A DNA stretch of 64,000 nt from Aquincolibacterium sp964606385 (GCA_964606385.1 CAZSFZ010000006.1:1-64000), one strand, 5' to 3'; shown: positions 34,365-43,162, counted from the stretch's first letter. Numbers and translations: made by a program. The notes: generated from the sequence alone by a model not told the origin.

Positions 34365-34733
34365 ATGACAAAGAAGATCCTCCTGGTGGATGACAGCGAA
34401 GTCGTGCGGGACATGAGCAAGGCGCAGCTTGAAGACGCCGGTTATGAGGTGGTGGTCGCCAAGGACGGGCAGGAAGGCCTGGACCTGGCCCGCAAGGTCG
34501 CTCCCGATGTGATCCTGCTGGACCTGATGCTGCCGCGGCTGGACGGTTACAAGGTCTGCCGCCTGCTGAAGTTCGACAAACTTTATGAGCATATTCCGGT
34601 GATCATCATGTCGGCCAAGGAAAGCGAAGCCGACAAAAAGATCGCCGAACAGGCGGGAGCGAACGGCTACATGGTCAAGCCCTTTGATCTAGAAGTGTTC
34701 AACCAAACCTTCCAAAGTTTAACGGAAAAATAA
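34365..34733 (+). CDS. single-domain response regulator, chemosensory cluster 1
   Basis: This 122-aa receiver has D9/D10, phospho-acceptor D53 (VILLDLMLP), Ser83 at the switch position and Lys105 (VKPF). It carries the motif GYKVCRLLKFDK after the phospho-site, shared by all four receivers here, which marks them as a duplicated family. It is a probable output of the CheA hybrid acting on the pilus genes downstream. Confidence 0.92.
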   Translation: MTKKILLVDDSEVVRDMSKAQLEDAGYEVVVAKDGQEGLDLARKVAPDVILLDLMLPRLDGYKVCRLLKFDKLYEHIPVIIMSAKESEADKKIAEQAGANGYMVKPFDLEVFNQTFQSLTEK

Positions 34734-34752
34734 AAAAAGCGGAAATTGTGCC

Positions 34753-35139
34753 ATGAAAAAGATCCTGGTGGTGGAAGACGAGCCGAATATTAGAGGGATC
34801 ATTGTCGCGCGGCTGGTGGATATGGGCTTCACGGTTCTGATCGCGAAAGACGGCCGCGAGGGCCTCGAGCTTGTACGTAAGGAGTTACCGGACATTGTCC
34901 TGCTGGACATCATGCTCCCCGAGATGGACGGATTCAAGGTGTGCCGGATGATCAAATTCGATGTTGCGCTTGAGCACATCAAGATCATTATCTGCTCGGC
35001 GCGGGGAAGCGACACGGATAAAAAGCTCGCGGAACAGGCCGGCGCCGACGCCTATATCGTCAAACCGTTTGACATCAAGCAATTCATTGAGGAAGTCAAG
35101 CGGCTCACAGGGGGCCCTTCACCCGATCCGAATGTTTGA
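34753..35139 (+). CDS. single-domain response regulator, chemosensory cluster 2
   Basis: This 128-aa receiver has E8/D9, phospho-acceptor D52 (VLLDIMLP), Ser at the switch (ICSARGS) and Lys in VKPF. It shares the GFKVCRMIKFD motif with its neighbours and ends in a short Pro-rich tail (GGPSPDPNV). It starts 19 bp after receiver 1. Confidence 0.92.
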   Translation: MKKILVVEDEPNIRGIIVARLVDMGFTVLIAKDGREGLELVRKELPDIVLLDIMLPEMDGFKVCRMIKFDVALEHIKIIICSARGSDTDKKLAEQAGADAYIVKPFDIKQFIEEVKRLTGGPSPDPNV

Positions 35140-35154
35140 GGAGTCCCGGGATTT

Positions 35155-35523
35155 ATGAAAAAAAAGGTTCTTCTGGTTGAAGATGAGCCCGATGTCCGGA
35201 TGGTGATCGGCGGGCGTTTGGCGAGCTTGGGGTTCGAGGTGTTCGAGGCGAAGGACGGTTCCGAAGGCCTGGAACTTGTCCGTAAAGAGCGTCCTGACGT
35301 TGTTTTGCTGGATCTTATGATCCCCAAGATCGACGGGTATAAGCTGTGCCGTATGATCAAGTTTGATGTGGGGCTCAGGCATACCCTCGTGGTTATTTAT
35401 TCCGCCAAATCAAGCGAGCGGGACAAGCAGCTTGCGGAAGAGGTCGGGGCGGACGCGTATATGGTCAAGCCGTTCGATTTTGAATTATTCGTGAAAACGG
35501 TCGATAAACTAGCTGTCACCTAA
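35155..35523 (+). CDS. single-domain response regulator, chemosensory cluster 3
   Basis: This 122-aa receiver has E9/D10, phospho-acceptor D53 (VLLDLMIP), switch Ser (IYSAKSS) and Lys in VKPF. It carries GYKLCRMIKFDVGL, closest to receiver 2, suggesting those two are the most recent duplicates. It starts 15 bp after receiver 2. Confidence 0.92.
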   Translation: MKKKVLLVEDEPDVRMVIGGRLASLGFEVFEAKDGSEGLELVRKERPDVVLLDLMIPKIDGYKLCRMIKFDVGLRHTLVVIYSAKSSERDKQLAEEVGADAYMVKPFDFELFVKTVDKLAVT

Positions 35524-35570
35524 CAGACGGCCTCGGAAAGTGAACGGCCGATTTGAGAAAGGGTTCTCCG

Positions 35571-35948
35571 TTGAAAAAAAAGATCCTCTTGGTCGATGAT
35601 GAACCGAATATTCTGTCGATCGTCGGTTCACGCCTCACAGCGCTGGGATTCGATGTCGTGCTTGCCAAGGATGGCCAGGAAGGTCTGGACCTCGCGCGGA
35701 AGGAAGCTCCGGACGCGATCCTCCTGGACATCATGCTCCCCAAACTGGACGGTTATAAGGTCTGCCGCTTGCTCAAATTCGACAAAGCCTACGGGCATAT
35801 CCCCATCATCATGTTTTCCGCGAAAGGCAGCGAAGCGGATAAGAAGATCGCCGAACAAGCCGGCGCGGATGCCTATCTTGTCAAACCGTTTGACGTCAAA
35901 TCATTCACAGAAACGATCAAAAAGCTGGTGGGGAGTGGTCCCTCCTAG
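35571..35948 (+). CDS. single-domain response regulator, chemosensory cluster 4
   Basis: TTG 35571 is chosen: AAAGGG lies seven bases upstream and the protein then starts MKKKILLVDDEPN like its paralogues. An in-frame TTG at 35553 would add six residues. The 125-aa receiver has D9/D10, phospho-acceptor D53 and Lys in VKPF, with GYKVCRLLKFDK closest to receiver 1. Its stop is 9 bp before the assembly ATPase gene, tying the signalling genes to the pilus genes. Confidence 0.9.
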   Translation: MKKKILLVDDEPNILSIVGSRLTALGFDVVLAKDGQEGLDLARKEAPDAILLDIMLPKLDGYKVCRLLKFDKAYGHIPIIMFSAKGSEADKKIAEQAGADAYLVKPFDVKSFTETIKKLVGSGPS

Positions 35949-35957
35949 GGACGGTCT

Positions 35958-37628
35958 ATGGTTCCGGAATCCAAGTTGATCGAAGTGCTGCTGGAGCAGG
36001 GCACACTCCAGCCCGACCAGGCGGAACAGGCCAAAAAAGAGGCCAAACGCGTCAATCAGCCTCTGGAACAGATCCTCGTCAAAAGCGGTTTTGTGAACGA
36101 TGAGGAGCTGGCCAGCACGAAGGCCGCGATCCTCGGGGTCCCCTACATCGACCTCAACAGTTACCGCCTCGATAAAGAACTCATCAAGCTCATTCCCGAA
36201 AAGATCGCCCAGAAATACAGCCTGATCCCTCTTTTCACGACGGGGGACTCGCTGTCGATCGGTATGGTCGATCCCCAGAATATCGTTGCGATCGACCAAG
36301 TCCGCAAGCTCGCCAATTTCGACGCGGTCGATCCGATCCTGGTGTCTCCGGCAGCCCTCCAGGCCGCACTAAACGCGTATTACCGCTCCTACGGCTCCAT
36401 GTCGGAGATCGTGAAAACGATCGAAAAAGAGAAAACGCCCAGCATGCAGGAAAATCTTCTGGGCGAGATCACGGAAAAAACCCCGGTCAGCAAACTGGTC
36501 GACTCGCTTTTTATACAGGCGGTCCAGTCCCGGGCCTCCGATATCCATATCGAGCCCGAGGAAACGATCGTGTCGGTGCGCCTGCGCGTGGACGGGCTCC
36601 TTCATCATATCACGACCTTTCCGCTCGTCATCCATAACTCGGTGGTTTCCCGCGTCAAGATCCTTGCGGGGCTGGACATTACCGAAAACCGCAAACCCCA
36701 GGACGGGAAGATCCGGATGGAACTGGAAGGCAAGGACCTGGACATCCGCGTGTCCACGTTCCCGACGCTTTTCGGCGAGAACGTGGTGCTCAGGCTTCTG
36801 GACAAGCGCGCGATGCTCCCGAACCTCGTGGAGCTCGGATTTTCCAAAGAGAACCTCGATAATTTCTCAAAACTGATCGTCCGCTCCCACGGGATCATCC
36901 TCGTGACCGGCCCCACCGGAAGCGGAAAAACGACCACCCTGTACGCGGCGCTTTCCAAGATCAACAGCGAGGAAAAGAACATCGTGACGATCGAGGACCC
37001 CGTGGAATACGTGCTGCCGCGGATCCGGCAAACGCAAGTGAACGTCAAGGCCGGGATCACTTTTGCGAACGGGCTGCGCGGATTTTTGCGCCAGGACCCG
37101 GACATCATGATGGTGGGCGAGATCCGCGACCGTGAGACGGTCGAAGTGGCGATCCAGTCGGCCCTGACGGGGCACCTTGTTTTTTCGACGCTTCACACGA
37201 ACGACGCGCCGTCCGCCCTTTCCCGTCTGATCGATATGGGAGCGGAACCGTTCCTGATCTCAAGCTCTGTGATCGGGGTGCTGGCCCAGCGGCTTGTTCG
37301 GACGAATTGTCCCAAATGCCGCGAGTCCTACACGCCGTCGCCCGCGGTCCTTCAAAGCATAGGATTGCCGGAGGGGAGCCATTTTACACGCGGGAAAGGC
37401 TGTCCCAAGTGTCACCAGACCGGTTTCGTGGGCCGGTGCGGCATCTTCGAACTGATGTTCATCACCGATGAGATCAAGACGATCGTGGACGCCAAGCGTT
37501 CAGCTTCGGATATCAAAAAGAAAGCGATCGAGCAGGGCATGAAGACCCTGCGCCAGGACGGCCTGGACAAGGTCATGAAGGGCATCACGACCCTCGAAGA
37601 AGTCATGCGAGTGACCGAGATCGAATAA
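35958..37628 (+). CDS. gspE: GspE/PilB-type secretion or pilus assembly ATPase
   Basis: This 556-aa protein has an N-terminal GspE_N/MshEN-like domain (about 1-140) and a central and C-terminal ATPase (about 170-550). It shows Walker A GPTGSGKTTT, the Asp box, Walker B MMVGEIRDRET, the His box GHLVFSTLHTNDA, and a zinc-binding tetracysteine (CPKC..., CPKCHQ). It powers pilin or pseudopilin polymerisation in the cytoplasm. It overlaps gspF by one base. Confidence 0.95.
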   Translation: MVPESKLIEVLLEQGTLQPDQAEQAKKEAKRVNQPLEQILVKSGFVNDEELASTKAAILGVPYIDLNSYRLDKELIKLIPEKIAQKYSLIPLFTTGDSLSIGMVDPQNIVAIDQVRKLANFDAVDPILVSPAALQAALNAYYRSYGSMSEIVKTIEKEKTPSMQENLLGEITEKTPVSKLVDSLFIQAVQSRASDIHIEPEETIVSVRLRVDGLLHHITTFPLVIHNSVVSRVKILAGLDITENRKPQDGKIRMELEGKDLDIRVSTFPTLFGENVVLRLLDKRAMLPNLVELGFSKENLDNFSKLIVRSHGIILVTGPTGSGKTTTLYAALSKINSEEKNIVTIEDPVEYVLPRIRQTQVNVKAGITFANGLRGFLRQDPDIMMVGEIRDRETVEVAIQSALTGHLVFSTLHTNDAPSALSRLIDMGAEPFLISSSVIGVLAQRLVRTNCPKCRESYTPSPAVLQSIGLPEGSHFTRGKGCPKCHQTGFVGRCGIFELMFITDEIKTIVDAKRSASDIKKKAIEQGMKTLRQDGLDKVMKGITTLEEVMRVTEIE

Positions 37629-38848
37629 TGGAAGTTACCTACCGCTACAAAGCGCGCGACCGTTACGGGAGGGCCGTGGGCGGGCAGATGATCGCCGCCT
37701 CGGACGCCGAGGTCGCAAGCAGCCTGAAGGCCAAAGGACTCACGCCTTTTTCCATCGAAGAGATCGAAGACAAATCCTCCGGCAGTTTCTGGGATCGCTT
37801 CCGGAAATTCAAGCAAAGCGATGTGGTCGCCTTCACGCGCGAGCTCTACACCCTGACCAAAGCCGGCCTGACCCTCCTGGCATCTCTGGAGGTGATCGGG
37901 GAGCAGGACCGCAATCCGGTCCTGAAAAAGATCGTGGAAGGTCTTATTCAGAGCATCCGGGGCGGCGCGAGCATCTCGGACAGCCTCCAGCGTTACCCCA
38001 AGATCTTCAGCCCCCTCTATGTGAATATGATCCGGGCGGGGGAGGTTTCCGGACGTCTGGAACAGATCCTGGAACGCCTGATCTTTATCGGGGAATCGGA
38101 GGAAAAGCTCCAGATGCGCGTCAAGGCCGCGCTCCGTTATCCTGCGATTGTCCTGAGTGCCCTGGTGCTGGCGTTCCTTTTTTTGACGAATTTCATCATC
38201 CCGCGTTTCGCGAAACTTTTCACCCAGGCCGGGGTCGAACTGCCGCTTCCAACCCGGTTGCTTCTCTGGATGCACGATGCCGTCACGAAATACGGCTGGA
38301 TCACGGCGATCATCCTGATCACCGCGGGGGTCCTTCTCGCCCGGTTCCTGAAAACGCCCCGGGGCCAGCTCTGGCGCGACCGGCTCGTGCTCAAGTTGCC
38401 GGTCTTCGGGTCGTTAATCATCAAATCCGAAATGTCCCGTTTTGCCCGCATCATGGCGCTTTTGATCCAGAGCGGCATTCCGGCGCTCCGGGCCCTTGAG
38501 ATCGCCGCCGGCAGTTCCGACAATAAGGTCGTGGTCGCCGCGATCGACAAGATCCGCGTGAGCGTTACGGAAGGGACCAGCATGAACGAGCCGATGAAAA
38601 CAAGCGGGATCTTCCCGCCGTCGGTCGTCCGGATGGTCCGGGTGGGGGAAGAGACCGGTAAAATTGACGAGTTGCTTTTAAAGGTCTCCGAGTATTATGA
38701 TATGCAGGTGGATTACACGGTCACGAACCTGATGGTCCTGATCGAACCGATGCTGATCGTGGTGCTGGGCGGGATGGTGTTCGTGCTGGCGCTCGGGATG
38801 TTCCTCCCGATGTGGAACATGATCAAGGTCTTTAAGCAAGGCGCGTAG
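37628..38848 (+). CDS. gspF: GspF/PilC-type inner-membrane platform protein
   Basis: This 406-aa protein has the family's duplicated GspF domain (about 70-195 and 270-395) with three membrane spans (about 170-192, 220-240, 375-398). The motifs FTRELYTLTKAGLTLL and FARIMALLIQSGIPAL open the two halves, and the N-terminal YKARDRYGRAVGGQ segment is typical. It anchors the pilus-like fibre and contacts the ATPase. Confidence 0.95.
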   Translation: MEVTYRYKARDRYGRAVGGQMIAASDAEVASSLKAKGLTPFSIEEIEDKSSGSFWDRFRKFKQSDVVAFTRELYTLTKAGLTLLASLEVIGEQDRNPVLKKIVEGLIQSIRGGASISDSLQRYPKIFSPLYVNMIRAGEVSGRLEQILERLIFIGESEEKLQMRVKAALRYPAIVLSALVLAFLFLTNFIIPRFAKLFTQAGVELPLPTRLLLWMHDAVTKYGWITAIILITAGVLLARFLKTPRGQLWRDRLVLKLPVFGSLIIKSEMSRFARIMALLIQSGIPALRALEIAAGSSDNKVVVAAIDKIRVSVTEGTSMNEPMKTSGIFPPSVVRMVRVGEETGKIDELLLKVSEYYDMQVDYTVTNLMVLIEPMLIVVLGGMVFVLALGMFLPMWNMIKVFKQGA

Positions 38849-38878
38849 GCAATAAATAATAAAAAAAGGAGAGATCCG

Positions 38879-39262
38879 ATGTTCAAACACGAAAAAGGTT
38901 TTACCCTCATTGAATTGATCATGGTGATCGTTCTCTTGGGCCTTCTGGCGGTCGTGGCCATTCCTCAGTTCACGAATCTCCAGACCGAAGCCCAGGATGC
39001 CGCGGAACAGGGCGTCGTCGGCGGTGTCCGTTCGGGCATCTACACGAAGTATGCCGCGAATCTCGCGCAGGGCGTGACCCCGGCTTTTCCGGCGACTTTG
39101 GGCGGAGCGGCAGGAGCCTGTACGACCGCGAATCCTTGCTTCACGAACGTGCTGGCGCAAGGGGTTACCCAGGATTGGACCTGCGGGACGGCGGGTCTGG
39201 TTTATACGGGGCCTGCGGGAAACACGTACACCTACACTCCCGCGACCGGGACTTTCCAGTAA
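38879..39262 (+). CDS. gspG: major pilin/pseudopilin (GspG/PilA-like)
   Basis: This 127-aa protein has the prepilin signal KG|FTLIELIMVIVLLGLLAV, with cleavage expected after the Gly at position 7 and Glu5 of the mature protein present. The long N-terminal helix is followed by a small Gly/Ala/Thr-rich globular domain with three Cys. A hairpin and T-run follow the gene, so it probably accumulates as an abundant transcript, as expected of a main fibre subunit. Confidence 0.93.
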   Translation: MFKHEKGFTLIELIMVIVLLGLLAVVAIPQFTNLQTEAQDAAEQGVVGGVRSGIYTKYAANLAQGVTPAFPATLGGAAGACTTANPCFTNVLAQGVTQDWTCGTAGLVYTGPAGNTYTYTPATGTFQ

Positions 39263-39288
39263 CGGGTTTTAGGCTTTGAAGTTTTGAA

Positions 39289-39325
39289 GGGGCAGATGTT
39301 CCGGAAGGGGCATCTGCCCTTTTTC
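39289..39325 (+). terminator. hairpin/terminator after the major pilin gene
   Basis: GGGCAGATG (about 39290-39298) pairs with CATCTGCCC (39311-39319), followed by TTTTTC. Probably a partial terminator or mRNA stabiliser inside the operon. Confidence 0.75.
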
Positions 39326-39345
39326 TATATCGAAGGAGGGAGCGT

Positions 39346-40428
39346 TTGAATAAGAAGGGTTCGGCCCTCATGACGGTCATCGTGATCGTCGTCCTTGTTC
39401 CCATCGTTGTTTTTGCCACCACCAGTTTCATTTCCACCTCGCTTCTCCGCCACACCGTGCAGAACCGGAACATGAAGGCCCTTTACCTTGCCCAGGCGGG
39501 GATCCACCGCGCGATCTATAACATCACCTCGGCCGGTTCTCCCGGGACGCCGCTTTCCGTTCCCATCGGAAGCGACACGATCGACGTGACGCTTGTGAAC
39601 GGCGATTGCCCCGGTATTTACCAGCTCGCTTCGACCGGAACCTCCGTTCAGTCGACCTATCCGACGCAGATCAAGCGCACCGTTTTCGCCCAGTACGAAG
39701 CGTCTTCCAAAAAAGTGAGCATTTTTCAGGAAGGGGACGGCACCGGTGTTCCGGTCCCTGCCTGCTGCGACACGATCTGGTGGCCCTTTAGTGAGAATTC
39801 CGGATACACGACCGGGACCGCGCCTTATGTGGGAACCCTGACCCCTTCAACGGTCAATGGCCCTTCATGGGTGGCGGGGCGCGTCGGGACCGCTTTAAGG
39901 TTCAATCAATCCACGACGCATAATTACGTGCTGGTTCCTGATAATGCGGGACTTGATCTGACCACCCAGGGAACGATCATGGCTTGGGTTTATCCGACAG
40001 CAACTTCCGCAAGCGGTACGGGAATTGTCCGAAGAGGTAGCGCTACCAGCGCGAGCGCACAGGAAGCTTATGGATTGCTGGTCGTTTCATCAGGCAAAAA
40101 CAGGCGTTTTCGTTTCATGCTCCGTGAATCCAGCGGAGGGACGCAGCGGACCGTGACGGGAAACACAAATATCGCGATCAACAATTGGTATCATGTGGCC
40201 GGCAGCTGGGGACCCAATGGGATCCGCATTTACGTGAATGGAGCCGTGCAGGGCTCGAACGCCACGGTGCGCTCCTCCTACAATACGACCTCGCCCCTTC
40301 ATATTGGTACTTTGAGAACCAATAGCGCCACGACGCGTTTCTTCGGCGTTATTGATGAAGTGTATTTATATGCCTGTCAAAAAACTCCGGAAGAGATAGT
40401 GGCTTATTATGATGCGACGAAACCCTAA
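39346..40428 (+). CDS. PilX/GspK-like pilin with C-terminal LamG (lectin-like) domain
   Basis: The start is TTG 39346 after AAGGAGGG. The 360-aa protein has a hydrophobic N-terminal helix (about 6-27) with a PilX-like region (KALYLAQAGIHRAIYNI), then from about residue 145 a LamG/concanavalin-type domain: LRFNQSTTHNYVLVPD, TIMAWVYP, NNWYHVAGSW, GIRIYVNG and GVIDEVYLY. It could sit at the fibre tip as an adhesin. The C-terminal codons are AT-richer than the N-terminal ones. The terminal KP-stop (ACGAAACCCTAA) lies at the edge of repeat copy E. Confidence 0.85.
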   Translation: MNKKGSALMTVIVIVVLVPIVVFATTSFISTSLLRHTVQNRNMKALYLAQAGIHRAIYNITSAGSPGTPLSVPIGSDTIDVTLVNGDCPGIYQLASTGTSVQSTYPTQIKRTVFAQYEASSKKVSIFQEGDGTGVPVPACCDTIWWPFSENSGYTTGTAPYVGTLTPSTVNGPSWVAGRVGTALRFNQSTTHNYVLVPDNAGLDLTTQGTIMAWVYPTATSASGTGIVRRGSATSASAQEAYGLLVVSSGKNRRFRFMLRESSGGTQRTVTGNTNIAINNWYHVAGSWGPNGIRIYVNGAVQGSNATVRSSYNTTSPLHIGTLRTNSATTRFFGVIDEVYLYACQKTPEEIVAYYDATKP

Positions 40429-40563
40429 GTAAATGAAAGGAAAATCCTAAATCCGAAACTCTAATCTCTAAACAAATTCAAAACGTGAATTTTAAAAACA
40501 AAATCTTTTTGGGTTTAAGAGTTTGGATTTATTTTGGATTTAGTATTTAGAGTTTAGAGTCTG
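40419..40563. repeat. heptamer inverted-repeat element, copy E
   Basis: Left arm: AAATCCTAAATCCGAAACTC then TAATCTCTAAAC (40442-40473), possibly with AAACCCTAA (40420-40428) further out. Right arm: TTTAAGAGTTTGGATTTATT then GGATTTAGTATTTAGAGTTT (40513-40556). It is the most degenerate copy and lies between two pilin-like genes. Confidence 0.78.
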
Positions 40564-40631
40564 TGAATTTTGGATTTTTTACCAGGCAAACTCAAAAAGC
40601 AACGAACGGGATTTTTGGGAATGAGAACGCA

Positions 40632-41009
40632 ATGCTAAAGCACTCTTCTAGAGGTGTCACGCTGATCGAGATGGTGATCGCGATCACGATCCTGGCCTTG
40701 GTGTCACTCCCGACGGCGGCCATGATCGGGGCGCAGGTCGAAGGGATGGCGAAATCCAAGGACCTCACCTCAGCGGGGAATGCGGCGCGTCTTGCCATGG
40801 AAAAATTGCTCAACACCCCTTACGCCTCCGTGGCGAACGGGAACCTGACCGTCTCGCCTTATGTGGTGAGCTGGACCGTGACGACGACGGCGGGGGCCAA
40901 CAGTGCCGAGCGGAAGGACATCGTCTTGACGGCTAATCGCGGCGGTTCCGGGCCTAATTTAGTCACACTCAACGGTTCGATCACTAAAGACACGACCTTT
41001 ACCGTATGA
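40632..41009 (+). CDS. minor pseudopilin (GspI/PilV-like)
   Basis: ATG 40632 is chosen: the prepilin signal MLKHSSRG|VTLIEMVIAITIL begins there, whereas a GTG at 40563 would add 23 residues derived from repeat-adjacent sequence. The 125-aa product has the conserved N-terminal helix and a small beta domain. It overlaps the next pseudopilin gene by 4 bp (ATGA). Confidence 0.82.
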   Translation: MLKHSSRGVTLIEMVIAITILALVSLPTAAMIGAQVEGMAKSKDLTSAGNAARLAMEKLLNTPYASVANGNLTVSPYVVSWTVTTTAGANSAERKDIVLTANRGGSGPNLVTLNGSITKDTTFTV

Positions 41010-41566
41010 AAAACCATAAAGCCTTCACCTTGATCGAGATCGTGATGGTCATTATGATTGTGAGCGTTCTCTCCATGGCTGGTTACCACATCATGCAATT
41101 CATGATCCAGCATTCTTTTTTTCTGCCCAATCAAGTCCAGGCGGATCTTGTCACGGCGGACGCGCTTGAGATCATGGTGGAGGGAGAGCTGCCGGACACA
41201 CGCGGGTTGCGATATTGTAAGGCCGTGACGGCGCTTGCCCCGAACCAGGTCGATGTGACGGACCAGGACGATGTTGCCTTGAGGTTCCGGCTGGATACGG
41301 GGACCGGAAGGCTTTACCGGAGGATCGGAGCCGCCGCGGAAACCCAGGTCCCTTACTACATGCCGGCCGGCGTCGTTTTTTCCGGGAGCGGGGGTGCCCT
41401 CTTCAGGTATTATGACGGTTCGAATCCCGAAGTTGTGACGGCGACCCCGGCGAATGTGCGGAGGATCCAGATCGATTTAATCGCTCAACAAGGGACGGGT
41501 TCAGTCGATAACTTTCAGGGGCGCAGCGTTCAAAGCACGTCCGTCAAAGTGAATAAATACGTTTAA
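41006..41566 (+). CDS. minor pseudopilin (GspJ/PilW-like)
   Basis: This 186-aa protein begins MKNHKA|FTLIEIVMVIMIVSVLSMAG, a class III prepilin signal with an Ala at -1 in place of the usual Gly. A beta-rich globular domain of about 150 residues follows. Minor pseudopilins prime assembly and form the fibre tip. Confidence 0.85.
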   Translation: MKNHKAFTLIEIVMVIMIVSVLSMAGYHIMQFMIQHSFFLPNQVQADLVTADALEIMVEGELPDTRGLRYCKAVTALAPNQVDVTDQDDVALRFRLDTGTGRLYRRIGAAAETQVPYYMPAGVVFSGSGGALFRYYDGSNPEVVTATPANVRRIQIDLIAQQGTGSVDNFQGRSVQSTSVKVNKYV

Positions 41567-41581
41567 TCTTCAGGGGATGCG

Positions 41582-43162
41582 ATGCCTTCTTTTCTTTCCA
41601 TTGAAATAGGGAAGCGCCAGGTCAAGGTGCTTTTGCTCGACCGGGAGAAGGACACGCTGGTGGTCCGCCAGGACCTGAACATGATCATCCCGCCCGAGTT
41701 CGTCAAATCCAAGATCCCCGAGACGCTCAAGGAATTCATCCGCAAATACGACGTCACGGACCGGAAGGTGTATCTTTCGATCTCCGACCCGAACGAGATC
41801 AATCTCCGGAACGCCGTTTTCCCCCTGATGCCGCCCGCCGAGCTTGTGCAGGCGATCTCCTGGCATGCCAAGGAGGAGGGGGCTTTAACGGAGGAAACGG
41901 TTTTTTTTAATTACGACATCGCGAAGGAATTTGAGGATCCCGACGGGGCGAAAAAGGTCGCGGTCACCTATTCGATCGTGAACAAAAAACTCCTCAATAA
42001 TTCCATCCAAATGCTCAACCGGATCGGATTGGAAGTGCTGCATGTGAGCGCGACGCTTCTGGACCTTCCGAAGCTTTTGTCGGCGCAGGGGCTCGACCAA
42101 CAGTCCCAGATGGTGCTGCACCTGGGCTATTCCTCGACGACTTGCGTGATCTACCGGAAAGGAAAACTGATCTTTGTCCGGCAGTTATCGTTCTCTTTTG
42201 AAAAGGCCCGGCTCAGTCTGAACGACCCTCTTTTCCTGGGGCCGAAATACAAAACGCCGGAGGCTGAAGGCGAGATCAACCAGGCGATCGCTTCCACCGT
42301 GATCCCCACGGACGATCTTTCGGTCGGGAGCGGGGAGAACCGTGTGACCCAGTTTTTCGGGCTCCTGCGTCCCGTGCTGGAAGGCCTAGTCCGCGAGATC
42401 CGTTACACCACGAATTATTTCACCAACACCGCGAGCGAGGAGAAACCGACCGCGATCACCCTGACCGGGCACGGCACGGTTTTCCGCGGTTTGGATGCCT
42501 ATCTTAACAAAGAGCTCCAAACCCCCGTCTCCTACCTGTCCCTTCCCAAAACGGTCCGGTGCGAACAGAAGGCCATTACGGAGGACCCGGTGAGGCTCAG
42601 CCAGTGCGTGAGCGTCCTGGCCGGACAGCTTCCGGGAGAAAAAGGGGCCGATTTCATGCCGTTCGAGCTCCGGAAACAGAAGTTTGAAACTTTTCAGCGA
42701 AGCGTCCTGAAGGTCGTCACGGTCGTGGCGGTCGGGATCTGTGTGATCTCTTTCGCGCTAGCGAATCTCCGCGTCATGATCTTCAAGGAACGGCTGAGTT
42801 TCGCGAAAAAAGAGCTGGTCTCATTCGGAAAATTTTCGCAGGCTTCGTCACAGGCATTTTCAAAATATTATCTGGCCCGGGAGCTTGAGAAAGCGACGAT
42901 CCCGCCGGACAAGGCCCTGCGGCTCGCGGCGCATTTGCTTCCGGGCGGTCTCGCCATGCGGGAGTTTTCCGTGGATTCCGATACCCGTACCATGATCGCG
43001 GACCTTGAGACCTCCGGTCTGGACGAGGGAGGGAATCCCATGGTGGAGGATTTCCTCGAGAGGCTGCGCGATTCGGGATTTTTCGAACGAGTGGATGCGA
43101 AGTCCGTGCCCGGGTACGCGGTGTCGGTCTACCGGGTGGAAGGGGTGTTCAAGCATGATTAG
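41582..43162 (+). CDS. GspL-like protein (PilM actin-like domain fused to PilN-like domain)
   Basis: This 526-aa protein has an actin-like PilM-type ATPase domain (about 1-355; SIEIGKRQVKVLLLD, LHLGYSSTTCVIY and LTGHGTVFRGLDAYL are the nucleotide-site segments), one membrane span (about 378-398) and a periplasmic coiled coil plus ferredoxin-like PilN domain (about 400-526). This combines the separate PilM and PilN of type IV pili in one chain, as in GspL of type II secretion. It recruits the assembly ATPase to the membrane. Confidence 0.85.
   Translation: MPSFLSIEIGKRQVKVLLLDREKDTLVVRQDLNMIIPPEFVKSKIPETLKEFIRKYDVTDRKVYLSISDPNEINLRNAVFPLMPPAELVQAISWHAKEEGALTEETVFFNYDIAKEFEDPDGAKKVAVTYSIVNKKLLNNSIQMLNRIGLEVLHVSATLLDLPKLLSAQGLDQQSQMVLHLGYSSTTCVIYRKGKLIFVRQLSFSFEKARLSLNDPLFLGPKYKTPEAEGEINQAIASTVIPTDDLSVGSGENRVTQFFGLLRPVLEGLVREIRYTTNYFTNTASEEKPTAITLTGHGTVFRGLDAYLNKELQTPVSYLSLPKTVRCEQKAITEDPVRLSQCVSVLAGQLPGEKGADFMPFELRKQKFETFQRSVLKVVTVVAVGICVISFALANLRVMIFKERLSFAKKELVSFGKFSQASSQAFSKYYLARELEKATIPPDKALRLAAHLLPGGLAMREFSVDSDTRTMIADLETSGLDEGGNPMVEDFLERLRDSGFFERVDAKSVPGYAVSVYRVEGVFKHD

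Noticed and set aside
26664..40563. True telomere repeats or eukaryotic contamination
   Set aside because: The TTTAGGG-like units are short, degenerate, paired as inverted arms and lie between bacterial operon genes.
26664..40563. CRISPR array
   Set aside because: The units are seven bases, degenerate, and arranged as hairpin arms; there are no regular spacers and no cas genes.
43005..43154. Upstream extension of the PilO-like gene
   Set aside because: The extra 50 residues are the GspL-like gene read in another frame; the ATG at 43155 opens the membrane anchor.
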